A stretch of 50,035 nt of DNA from Mastigamoeba balamuthi. Lineage: Eukaryota > Evosea > Mastigamoebida > Mastigamoebidae. This document shows, piece after piece, positions 10,379-20,080 of the stretch (position 1 is its first letter; each line of letters opens with the position of its first letter). The position numbers and the translations under genes were made by a program. A model generated the notes under the pieces. The model was given only the letters and a program-made list of their open reading frames with translations. It was not told where the DNA came from and made no database searches. The stretch covers positions 204,602-254,636 of the forward strand of contig CACRSC010000025.1 in assembly GCA_902651635.1 (NCBI GenBank), given 5' to 3'.

Positions 10379-11303
10379 CTGTTGCTGTGGCAAAAGAACT
10401 GACTGATGTGGTGACTCTGGGGGAGGGCCCAGCGCTTCTCGGCAGATTTTCCTTACAACGGCGATGGAACGTGCACCCTACTGCACGTTTCACTGCTCCG
10501 TACAGTCATGTATGGATTGTGTCCTGTTGAAGATCGTGTGACACCCGTGCGCTTACCGCTTCGGGAGAAAGGTCTAGAAGCGCCGAAGGAGAATACTCCA
10601 CTTTTCGTTCACTGTCACCTTTGCCCCGAAACACGGTAGCAACACAGCGAAAATGAAACACGGCCCCCTTTCGTGTTTGTTCCACGTGTCCTCCGTGACC
10701 TCGCCTTCGCGCATCGCAGTGGCCTGGCGCAGGGTGTCGTGTCGGCTGTGGCCACCGGGTCTGGCGACAGGCCGGCGAAAACCCGCTGTGGCGCCCCGTC
10801 TGGGCGTCTTCTTGCGTTGCACCACGTGGGCTCTGGAGGGCGACAAACACCGCTGCCGCTGTGCCGATCCCGAGTGAGCAATGCCACTGAGGGGGGTCCC
10901 ACGTGCCGATGCTGCGCACACCTCAGTCTGTCGAGCGCATCGTCAGCTCCTGGCTATGGCTAAGTCGACACCCGCCCACGCTGCGAGGGATGACACCAGT
11001 AGGGCATATGAGAATAAGATGAGAACCGTTGGGTCTTCGCGTTTCTCGTCGCCCTGGCAACCGGGTGCATGTTCTGCATGCGATCGCCGTCCGTGAAAGC
11101 CCCTCTGTTTTTCCCTTTCTCATGCTCGCCCTCTCGATGCCATCGTGGCTGTCTCTCACGCTCTCTCTCTCTCTCTCTCTCTTTCTTCAACACCAGGAGT
11201 GGCCTCAGAGCACAGAAGAACACGGGATGAACAGGACATCGCGAGTTCATGCATTTCAAGTCTGGTCAGCGGGATGGGTCCAGCAGGCAGTGCCAGGCCC
11301 CTC
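10379..11303. other. Intergenic between RNase T2 genes 2 and 3
   Basis: About 0.9 kb with no supported gene. It contains a (CT)n run at about 11160-11183 near the 3' end of paralogue 3. Confidence 0.5.
11160..11183 (+). repeat. (CT)n microsatellite
   Basis: Uninterrupted CT dinucleotides just beyond the 3' end of RNase T2 gene 3. Confidence 0.9.
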
Positions 11304-12366
11304 TCAGAAGGCGCAGCCAGAGCCCGACATCACAGGGACCGCGGGGATCGAGATGCTCCTGGCGCAGCCCTGGTCTTCGCCCCCCGCGGGGCAGTCGATG
11401 AGCTCGGGCCTGGCGCGGGACCCGCTGTCCATCTTCCCGACGCAGAGGCGCACCTCGGAGAGCGCCCTGGGGTTGGCCCTGTCGCAGTGCAGCCTCACCC
11501 GCGTCCCCGTGTAGTTCTGCAGCGCTGCCACGACTGCAGCCGTGCTGTACGCCCTGCTTCCCGGCGTGATGCCCGCGTCGCCCAGCGCGGTGAGGAGGTC
11601 CCTCTTGCTGCGCAGGTACAGCGCGGCCTCGAGGTAGTCGCGCAGGCCGTTGTCGCCCGAGTACGTCGAGGCCGTGGCGCACGAGCCGTGCTTGTCGAAC
11701 TCGTACTGCACGAACTGGCACTTCTTGAGGGCCGGCCAGTACCTGCGCACGGGGGGGAGGGGGCGTATGTCACCCGAGAAAAAGCCGGGAAACGTTATGA
11801 CGACAGCAAAACCGGCGGCAGAAAGTCGGCGAGTGACGGGATCTGTTGTGCGCACGTGTTGAGAGCGCGCAGCAGCGAGGCGTCCGAGTTCACGAGGTTG
11901 GCGAGGTCGTCGCCCGAGAACTGCGTCTGGCAGCACGACGGGTACCTGCGCGACCGACGGGTCAGTGTCGTCGGGTCTGCTCGAGAAAACCGAGGAAAAC
12001 CGAAACGAGAAAAAGCAAACAGCGCCCCCACAGGCTGACGGGCGTCTGTCTGAGAGTTCGCACGAATTGCCATCGTAGTTGGGCCAGAGGCCGTGGATCG
12101 TGAAGTCGGCAGGCACACGCGCGCCCCGTGGGTGGCGACAGCAGCCGTCGGCGCAGAAGGCGCCGGGCCACGTCAGAGTAAACCTGCGAGGGCCGGCAGA
12201 GCTGAGCGCTGCCACGGCAGGCAGAGGGGACAGGCGGGGAGCCGCACAGCATGTAGGACCAGTCGGGCTGGTCCGAGAACGAGCAGCCGGCGTCCATGTC
12301 GCCGTAGCGGCAGGCCAGGACGGCGCCAGCGAGGGCAGCGAGGAGCACGAGAGCAGAAGTGTTCAT
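11304..12366 (-). CDS. Secreted RNase T2, paralogue 3, four exons
   Basis: Exons 12366-12248, 12183-12064, 11945-11856 and 11742-11304 give 255 residues. The signal peptide MNTSALVLLAALAGAVLAC is one residue longer than in the other two. CAS I and CAS II boxes are intact. Introns (64, 118 and 113 nt) use donors GTGCGG, GTGCGA and GTGCGC. It is the most diverged of the three at its N- and C-termini, ending SGSGCAF instead of TASGCAI. Two ~70-base blocks of exon 4 are nevertheless identical in all three copies. Same predicted activity and location as its neighbours. Confidence 0.92.
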
Positions 12367-12881
12367 TGCGTGTGTTTGCTGAGTGTAGTAGTAACAAAAG
12401 TGTCGGGTGAGTGCCCCTCGAGTGCCTTTTTCTTGCCCCCCTGGTGCAGTTGGTGACGTAGCGAAAGATGACACAGCATGTCGTCTGGAAAATGTGACCA
12501 GACGAGAGATGCTCGAATCCTCCCCGTTTATGCTGATTTGTATTACAAGCAGGTGCCCTCCCTGGTTTCCACCTGGCCATTTACGAGAACAACGAGTCCT
12601 TCCGCGTATGCGAGCGGGTCTGGAATGGGCAGCGAGCACGGCTTTGCTGTGGCTTCACGAATGCCCCAGCCTGTTAGCTGGATTTATTTGAGTGCAAGCA
12701 GGGGTAACGTTGTGTGCAATGGAGCCTTGAAGGCAGTACGCCACTCGCTCAGAAGTCTGTCTGTCTGTGTGTGTCTCTCTCTCTATCTCTCTCTCTCTCT
12801 TTCGTGCTGGTTGGTGTGAGGCACTGAGCCAAGCGATTGGGAGCGTGGCGAATGGAAAGAAGGCGCCAAGGTGGGGCGGTT
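12367..12881. other. Intergenic with CT-rich microsatellite
   Basis: 5' flank of RNase T2 gene 3 and 3' flank of the methyltransferase gene. A TCTG/TCTC-rich run occupies about 12756-12802. No gene seen. Confidence 0.5.
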
Positions 12882-14348
12882 TTATTGGTGGCAGGGGCAG
12901 CTGCCCGCCTGCTTGATGGCCGTGATGAGGTGGTTGCGGTTGCTCTCGACCGACTCGTCGGCGAAGAGGTCACTGCGCGTGCCCGGGGGGCAGCCCGTCT
13001 TGAGCAGGAAGAGCAGGTGCAGCGTCCAGTACACGTAGTTGTCCACGACCGCGTCCAACTTTCTCGCCTTCTCGATGATCCCGCCCTCGGCCTTGCGCCT
13101 CCCCTGCGGCCGCTGCTGTCAGAGGGGGACGGACGCGGTGGGAGCGGAGGGAGAGGAGACCTTGGGCATGCAGCAGGGGCAGAGGACCATCGCGCGGACA
13201 GCGTCGACGGAGCAGAAGGCCTTGATGAGGGCCTCGCTGAGCTCGCCGCAGAGGTGCATGCCCACCAGGACGCCCGTGTGCCCGCGGGGGATCGTCGCGG
13301 CGACCCACGGGGCGAACTGTGCCGAGAGCAGGTCGCCGACCCTCACGTCGACATTGGAGAAGAGGGGCGAGCGCAGGTGCGAGAGGTTCATGCGCTTGTC
13401 CTTGTCGAACATGTGCACGCGCGCCTTGGGGTACGCGCGAGCGAGCAGCAGCGCCGTGTAGCCTGGGCGTGGGCAGCATTGAGGTCAATACACAAACTGC
13501 AGGGAAATCAACTGATCGATCTCCTGCCTAGCAGCCACATTCAAACGAGCCCATGCCACCCACTGGCTTGGGCGCATTTGAGTGCGGCCAATTGGGCACT
13601 GGAGGAAGGACTGACTGTAACTAGTTGAGTGCCCCTCTCACCCACCCCCAAGCTGGCCAGTGGACTGTGGACACCATGACTGTAACCCAAGCGCCCAACT
13701 CTTGGCGGCCCATAAACCCGTGCATGCGATCAATTGATTGATTCTGCTGACGCGGCAGCGCCCGCCACTGTGCCTGTGCCCGCACGCACCTTTTCCCGAG
13801 CAGATGTCGAAGAGCTCGAGGCCCTGGCCGTCGGCCGCGGGCCCGCCGAGGCCGGCGACGACGCGGGCGACCTGGAGGAAGGCGGCCCAGCTCTCTGTGA
13901 GCTCCTTCTTGAGCCCCTTGTTGTTCAGCAGCGTCCGGCACAGCGGGTCCGCCCGCGCCTCGGCCATCCACGGCTGCCGCAGCCACTCGGCCACGTACGC
14001 GTGCACCGGCGCCTGCCGCGCCACGTAATCGACCGTGATCCACGACGTCGACGACGCCGGCGCCTCCGCCGCCCCGGGCGTCGGTTCCGACGGTTCTGCG
14101 CCGGTCACGCGGCGGCCCCGGGACATCATGACGCGGACGAGGTCGTCGCTGGTCGGCGGCGGCGGCGGGGGCGGCGCGCGGGCGGCGGCGGGCGGGCGCG
14201 GGCGCGGGGCGCCGTCGGGGCGGGCGGCGGGGCAGTCGCGCTCGGTGTGGCCGGTCTGGCTGCAGAGGCGGCAGGGCTGGGGGCAGCTGGCGGTGCGGTG
14301 GTCCTGCGAGCCGCAGCGGAAGCAGTGCGTCCGCGCAGCGCGTGTCAT
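12882..14348 (-). CDS. Zinc-knuckle plus SAM-methyltransferase-like protein, three exons
   Basis: Exons 14348-13790, 13462-13161 and 13103-12882 give 360 residues. Residues 9-22 and 26-39 are two CCHC zinc knuckles (C-X2-C-X4-H-X4-C), typical of RNA binding. A Pro/Arg linker follows. The C-terminal half looks like a methyltransferase of the Methyltransf_32 kind: the SAM-binding FDICSGKGYTALLLARAYP is created exactly by joining exons 1 and 2 (donor GTGCGT), VHMFDKDKRMN follows, then GMHLCGELSEALI and LCPCC, which resemble HLCG and PCC motifs of that family and of Trm13. An RNA substrate is likely but unproven. Intron 2 has donor GTCTCC. The TAA stop overlaps an AATAAA, a compact 3' end. The assembly repeats its first 136 bases at 15206-15341. 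Confidence 0.78.
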
Positions 14349-15204
14349 TTTTGCTCCGCGGGACTGGATAGATACCACTGCCCGGAGATACTGACTGTAA
14401 CAAAAAATCCAGTGCATATCTTCTGGTAACGGACCAGGGGGAATCCGTGCCAGATCAATGGATCTGGACGAATGGGCGCGTTTGTTGGGCGCTGCTTGCT
14501 GACCTAAGCGCAAACGCGCACAGGTGATTCCACAACTCAGTGATTGCGATGTGGCCACACGCGCTGTATGCGTTGGCTGCCATGCCGGTTGTGCGTACAG
14601 CAGCCAAATTGAGCGTTGGATCCAATCGTGTCGCCCGTTGCCCACCAATTGTTGTCCACCGGCCGAGAGGGGATCTTGGGTCCAAGCTGTCTCACCTGAG
14701 GCGCCACGTCTTCTGGCTCTGAAGCTAAAAGGAGGAGCATTGATCTGTGCCGGTTTGATTACGTCGGACTGACGCATTGCATTCCACGTGCCATTTATGC
14801 CAGCAATCTTCTGTTGACCGAGATGTCCGAGTTCAAGAGTTCAGCCGGGCCTCTCGTGTGGCACAGACATACATCGGCTCTGGCCGAGGTGCAGAGAAAT
14901 CGCCGGTCTCCTGTGTTGGTTCGTTTCTTTCAGTGAATCGTGTGGCATTCCCCCAAAAAAAGCTTCTGTGCATCAGAGACTCCCCTCGCCCGCCTCCCCA
15001 TCTCGCCTTCATACACTCGGGCGATGGCTCACTGGGCGCTCCACGAGTTGCTCGGCAACCTCGAGGACGAGATCCGGCGGTTCCAGGAGTGCGTGGACAC
15101 CACGGACGGAATCCCCGACTGCTCCGCAGAGCTCACTGTCGTCCACCGCGAGGCCCTGCTGCTGCTGGCGTCGCTGCGGGCTGTGGGCAAGACCGCTGCC
15201 TCTG
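14213..15204 (+). repeat. Exact 992-bp direct repeat, copy 1 (probable assembly artefact)
   Basis: The stretch 14213-15204 recurs at 15206-16197 with offset 993 and no difference that I could see, including introns and intergenic sequence. The copies are joined by one N at 15205. Two overlapping contig ends left unmerged would produce this. Confidence 0.92.
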
Positions 15205-15205
15205 N
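15205..15205. other. Single ambiguous base (N) at a contig joint
   Basis: The only N outside the gap at 26147-26172. It marks the junction between two identical 992-bp segments. Confidence 0.95.
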
Positions 15206-16197
15206 CGTCGGGGCGGGCGGCGGGGCAGTCGCGCTCGGTGTGGCCGGTCTGGCTGCAGAGGCGGCAGGGCTGGGGGCAGCTGGCGGTGCGGTGGTCCTGC
15301 GAGCCGCAGCGGAAGCAGTGCGTCCGCGCAGCGCGTGTCATTTTTGCTCCGCGGGACTGGATAGATACCACTGCCCGGAGATACTGACTGTAACAAAAAA
15401 TCCAGTGCATATCTTCTGGTAACGGACCAGGGGGAATCCGTGCCAGATCAATGGATCTGGACGAATGGGCGCGTTTGTTGGGCGCTGCTTGCTGACCTAA
15501 GCGCAAACGCGCACAGGTGATTCCACAACTCAGTGATTGCGATGTGGCCACACGCGCTGTATGCGTTGGCTGCCATGCCGGTTGTGCGTACAGCAGCCAA
15601 ATTGAGCGTTGGATCCAATCGTGTCGCCCGTTGCCCACCAATTGTTGTCCACCGGCCGAGAGGGGATCTTGGGTCCAAGCTGTCTCACCTGAGGCGCCAC
15701 GTCTTCTGGCTCTGAAGCTAAAAGGAGGAGCATTGATCTGTGCCGGTTTGATTACGTCGGACTGACGCATTGCATTCCACGTGCCATTTATGCCAGCAAT
15801 CTTCTGTTGACCGAGATGTCCGAGTTCAAGAGTTCAGCCGGGCCTCTCGTGTGGCACAGACATACATCGGCTCTGGCCGAGGTGCAGAGAAATCGCCGGT
15901 CTCCTGTGTTGGTTCGTTTCTTTCAGTGAATCGTGTGGCATTCCCCCAAAAAAAGCTTCTGTGCATCAGAGACTCCCCTCGCCCGCCTCCCCATCTCGCC
16001 TTCATACACTCGGGCGATGGCTCACTGGGCGCTCCACGAGTTGCTCGGCAACCTCGAGGACGAGATCCGGCGGTTCCAGGAGTGCGTGGACACCACGGAC
16101 GGAATCCCCGACTGCTCCGCAGAGCTCACTGTCGTCCACCGCGAGGCCCTGCTGCTGCTGGCGTCGCTGCGGGCTGTGGGCAAGACCGCTGCCTCTG
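15206..16197 (+). repeat. Exact 992-bp direct repeat, copy 2
   Basis: Second copy of 14213-15204. It begins inside the methyltransferase first exon (start codon copy at 15341-15339, minus) and ends inside the first exon of the small gene at 16017. The truncated first-copy start of that gene is at 15024. Each gene probably exists once in the genome. Confidence 0.92.
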
Positions 16198-16503
16198 GCG
16201 AGGTCCCCCAGAGCCAGCCGCTTCCTCGCTTCCTCAAGGCACACGCATGGTGCGTCCCCCGGGCGCCAGGTGCCCTGGCCTGACGTGGGCTGTCGCAGGG
16301 AGGGCAACGAGGGCAGTTCGAGGGCCCAGAAGGGCAGTCTCGGGGCCTCGGGGCCCTCTCGGAGCACATCTGCGGCTACGCTGCTGCTGCCGCAGCTGCA
16401 GCCCGTCCGCAACGGCGTGCCCGTCGTCCGGTCGGAGGGCGCCCAGTGGTCGCTGAGCTCCCCGAGGGGGAAGGCTCTCTCGCCCAGGAGCCATTTCGCG
16501 TAG
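16017..16503 (+). CDS. Small protein of unknown function, two exons
   Basis: Exons 16017-16249 and 16299-16503 (donor GTGCGT, acceptor TGTCGCAG) give 145 residues. The first 60 residues look like a helical, coiled-coil-type segment with Leu/Glu heptads (HELLGNLEDEIRRFQEC and REALLLLASLRAV). The rest is Ser/Gly/Pro-rich and probably disordered. I do not recognise a family. The opening pattern (M-A, a short Leu-rich helix with E-I-R) recalls the next gene at 16927. It is transcribed divergently from the methyltransferase gene; the true intergenic distance is about 675 bp once the false duplication is removed. Confidence 0.55.
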
Positions 16504-16926
16504 ACATCCCCGGCCCCCGTTGGTCTGTGTGTGGCCCCTTCCCCGCCCCCGCCAGGTGCCATGCCACCGACCCTCCTCACCTCGACACCAGAACACCTGA
16601 GCTCGCGTTGCACGCACGGCTACCAGCACAGCCAAATGTGCTGGGTGCAAGAATAGAACACACGGCGTTTCAGAACGGGCCCGCACTCTGCCATTTGCCC
16701 GCTTCGGGGCGATCGCAGAGAGGAATCGCTGTTCAGCCGTTTCCGTGAGCGGTCGGCTTCCTCGCTTGCTCTCGGTGCATTTTCCGGGCGAGTTCATGCC
16801 CGCTTCCGTCGATCCGAATCGCGGGCAGAAGCGCAACGATCGCTCGCATTTCTCAAACATCTCTCCTGATCGAACACCCCCGTCAGGGCAACAGGCACCC
16901 ACAGGCGACGCCACCGCAGCACAGCA
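16504..16926. other. Intergenic, nothing recognised
   Basis: About 420 bp between two small plus-strand genes. No motif stood out. Confidence 0.45.
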
Positions 16927-17326
16927 ATGGCAGACACGGAGTTCACGCTCTCGCTGCTGAGCGACATCGCAGAGGAGATCGCCCGCCTGCGCGAGACGCT
17001 CAGGGCCCGCCCGGCGGTGGCAGCCGCGGCGGCCTCGGACATCGAGGACCACGGCGCACGGTTCGTCGTCGCCCTGCGCGCAGGGGCTGCCCAGCTGCAG
17101 GCATCCCGCGCTGCCTCTGTGCACTCGCTGTACGTTCGACTCCTCTCTGCCCGTGCTGCACTGCGCTCTGTGCGATGCGTCGTCTGACGTGCTCTCTCGG
17201 GGCTCGCAGAAGCGGAGCCAAGGCCTGAGGAGGCCCCACCGCCACGCCAATCGACGGGTGAGCACGCCGAGCAGACACATCCGCCTCCTTGTTGGAGAGA
17301 GCGCGGAGGCTGCTGCGAGGCGCTGA
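16927..17326 (+). CDS. Small helical protein, one or two exons (model uncertain)
   Basis: Starts at ATG 16927 with a helical segment (FTLSLLSDIAEEIARLRETL) and an Ala-rich body. Read without splicing it stops at 17187 (86 residues). With an intron 17119-17209 (donor GTGCAC, acceptor GGCTCGCAG) it runs to TGA 17326 and gives 102 residues with a basic tail. A third option using the stronger donor GTACGT at 17130 hits a stop almost at once. No family recognised; the first ~60 residues loosely resemble those of the gene at 16017, so both may belong to one family. Confidence 0.4.
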
Positions 17327-17441
17327 ATGTTTCTACTGCTTCCGCTTCCGCTATCCGCGCCGAACAGGGCAACTCTAACATAACGGGCATCGCAATTTGG
17401 TTGATTGCCGTGGCACTCAGAGGTGCAGCAGCCCCTGGTTG

Positions 17442-19370
17442 TTATGTGCTCGCCCAGTAGGGCCCGGGGCCCTGCAGCACCACGTCCGAGTAGATGCCGT
17501 CCTTCTCGCACGTCCAGTAGTCGGCGGCCGGCTGCACCGCCTGCGCCGTCAGCGGCAGCGGCGTGTTGTCCCCTGCGTCTGTGCGCGGGCGCGTGGCGTA
17601 GCACCTGTGCGCCCCGGAGGCCACGTAGTCGACAAAGAGGTTCTCGTTGAGCATCGCGTCGAACTTGGCCGCGATGTTCTGCTGCATCCGGAGCTCCACG
17701 CTCTTGAGGCGCCTCGACACCACGTGGCAGTGCAGCTGCCTGTCGGGCGGCCCCGCGAGGCTGAGTGAGCGCGTGCTGGCGAGGAGGGTGGAGGGGGCAG
17801 TGCGCGGCACCACTGGCCGGGGTTGGTGGGGAAGAGGACGACCATGTTGTGCCCTTTGCCCTCGCGCTCCACAGTCGAGCAGATCCCTCGCGCAAACGCC
17901 GCGAGCGCCCGTATGTCGGCGACACTCTCCTTCCCCAGCAGGTCAAACGGCATCTGCCCTCGTCCGCAGAAGTGTGTGAGCGCCAGTTATCTCGCACGAC
18001 CAGTCGCCCAATGCATCGCCTCCCTATCCCGACCCCCGACCCCCCCGCGTGTGCCACCAAGGGCAGGCAGGCAGCCAGCCTCGGTGGCAGCCAGTTCCCG
18101 AAGCCTTCACGTGCCCCAGTACGCATCGCCAAGGGCGAACAAGTGCGCGGGTGCCCCAATGGCAGATGCCACGAACGCAGCCCGAGAGCTGCTGTGCCTT
18201 TGGCGGGTGTGGCGCGCCGGCCAGGAGTGCGAGCGGAGCTGCAGGGCGCACAGGGGTCTTGGGCGTGCAGAGGAGGTGCACGCCGAACCAGGGGTTGCGG
18301 TCCATGATGCAGACGAACCGCTGGTCCTCGGCCACGACGCCCGTCAGGCTCGCGACCTTCTTGCCGTCCTGTGCGACCTGGCTGTCGAACTTGAAGCCCA
18401 CGTGGCCCAGGGTGCCGCGCATGGGCCCCACCTGCAGCCACAGCTCCGACTTGCGGACCTTCCTGAGCAGCAGGACCATCGCGGGCAGCACCTGGCTGGG
18501 CTCGGGTATCGCGAGTATCTCGCCGCGCTTGCTGACCGTCCGCGAGAAGACCGCGTTGATGTTCTTGCCGCGCAGGGCCTCGGGCGTCAGGTCGCCCTGG
18601 CGCTCCTCTGTGACCATGACGTTGCCCGTCTTTATGCGGCAGGCGAGCACCATCAGCGACTCGTCGGCGTACGAGAGCGCGTTGGCCACGTCCATGCCGA
18701 AGTAGATCATGCGGCCCAGGAAGTTCATCGCCCCCGTCGTGCTGCGGTACGTCAGGCACTGGTTGAACCCCGCCTCGGCGATGCTCAGCACCCTCTCGCC
18801 CGCAGACCCGTGGAACGCGACGACCTCGGCCGCATTACCGAGCGAGACCCGCTCGTAGCGCTCGCTCAGCGCTGCGTTGCAGACCCTCCACGCCCTGTCG
18901 AGCTCCACGCGCGTCCCCCGCACAGTGGCGCCCGCGCAGAGGCCGGCGGCAGCAGCGAAGTCCGCGCTGGCACCCGGGACCTCCTCGAGGACGCCCGAGG
19001 CGGCCGCGCGGCCGAGGTGGTCGCTCAGAGTGTACCGCGTCTCGCGCTCCCACTCGGCCGCGGGGCCCGCGGCAGCCGCAGAGGCCGCAGCGAGCGCCGG
19101 CAGGTCCGCCTCGCGGTACACGGTCCGGTGGTGCACGTCCTTGACGCGCTCTCCGCGCAGGTAGCTGCGGAACCGTCAGCGGGGGCGTGGAAGCGGCGGG
19201 AGAACCGGTCGACAGTCTCGCGCTTGCTGAAGCAGACGTTGTTGGGCGACACGAACAGCGTGCGCTCGCCCGCCCGCTTCTCTGTCTGGCGGACAGGGCG
19301 CGGCTGAGCCCAGGGCGAGGGGAGAGAGAGGGGTGTGCCGTACCCACCCGTCTGGGAGCCTCGACGCCAT
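17442..19370 (-). CDS. MBD-PARP fusion: methyl-CpG-binding-like domain plus ADP-ribosyltransferase
   Basis: Exons 19370-19344, 19285-19206, 19164-18252, 17953-17811 and 17760-17442 give 493 residues. Residues 4-40 fit an MBD/TAM-type domain: LPDGW near the start, then TLFVSPNN, FSKRETVDR and YLRG. That order is restored only if a 41-nt intron (19165-19205, donor GTTCTC) is removed. Residues ~120-270 resemble a PARP catalytic fold: FHGS with His154, IYFG with Tyr190, and RGEILAI with Glu251 ahead of SQVLP, giving a candidate H-Y-E triad. The last ~150 residues (LGKESVADIRAL to the end) are unrecognised. It probably acts in the nucleus, attaching ADP-ribose near modified DNA or chromatin. Intron 3 is long (298 nt). 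A two-base frameshift is the alternative to the 41-nt intron, but a 39-nt intron in the kinase gene shows that such short introns occur. Confidence 0.75.
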
Positions 19371-20080
19371 CGCCGACGCTGAGCCGAGCAACACAACAAA
19401 GCAGGGAGATATCTAGATATCTAGATACCTGTAAGATTATCTTGCTTCGGTCCTTCTGCAACGTAGAAACGTCTTCTTCCTGTGGTTCGGTGCCAGGCAT
19501 TCTGGAACGGGATGGATTGACTTTATTCCAGTTTCGGTTCGACATTAGCGGCTCTGACACCCGAAGCAACGTTGTTTGAGGCAGAGTGTGGTGTGTCACG
19601 CGGTGTCGCGTTTCGCGTTTCGCGTTTTGAGGACCCACCCAAGCCCAGGCACACAGAGGAACCCAAGGTAATTTTGCTCTGCCAGAAAACAACATTGTTT
19701 GGGGTCTATTGCTAAGCCGAAAGAAAAAAGGGGGAGGGAAGGATGTGTGCAGTGGATTTTTGTGGGGCTTTTGAGTCCTTTTTGGTGTTTTTGTGGGGTT
19801 TTAGGATGTTGCTGATCAGGGGTGCTGGAGGGAGGGGGGAGAGGAGGTGGGCACTCGGTCCCTACCCTCGTGGGCTCTCCCGTAGGCGCGACACGTTTGG
19901 TATTTTTGGATTCTTGAACACAGACAAACACACAACACATCGGGGTGGGGAAGGGGGGGGAAATGGGAGGGGTAGAAAGTCGGGGAGAGGAGTCGGGCGA
20001 TATTAATGCCCGCAGCGCACACGCGGCCGTTCCGTCACGGAGGGTTCCCCGCCCCGAGGCGTGGGGAGGGTGGCCACTCC
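19371..20080. other. Intergenic, nothing recognised
   Basis: About 700 bp between the MBD-PARP 5' end and the Myb 3' end. It has a short palindromic ATATCTAGATATCTAGATA at about 19408-19426 and poly-purine and G-rich runs near 19940-19990. No gene. Confidence 0.45.

Noticed and set aside
16234-18759. 841-residue minus-strand frame
   Set aside because: It runs through the PARP-like gene in another frame and across a gene-free region; the supported exons lie in other frames.
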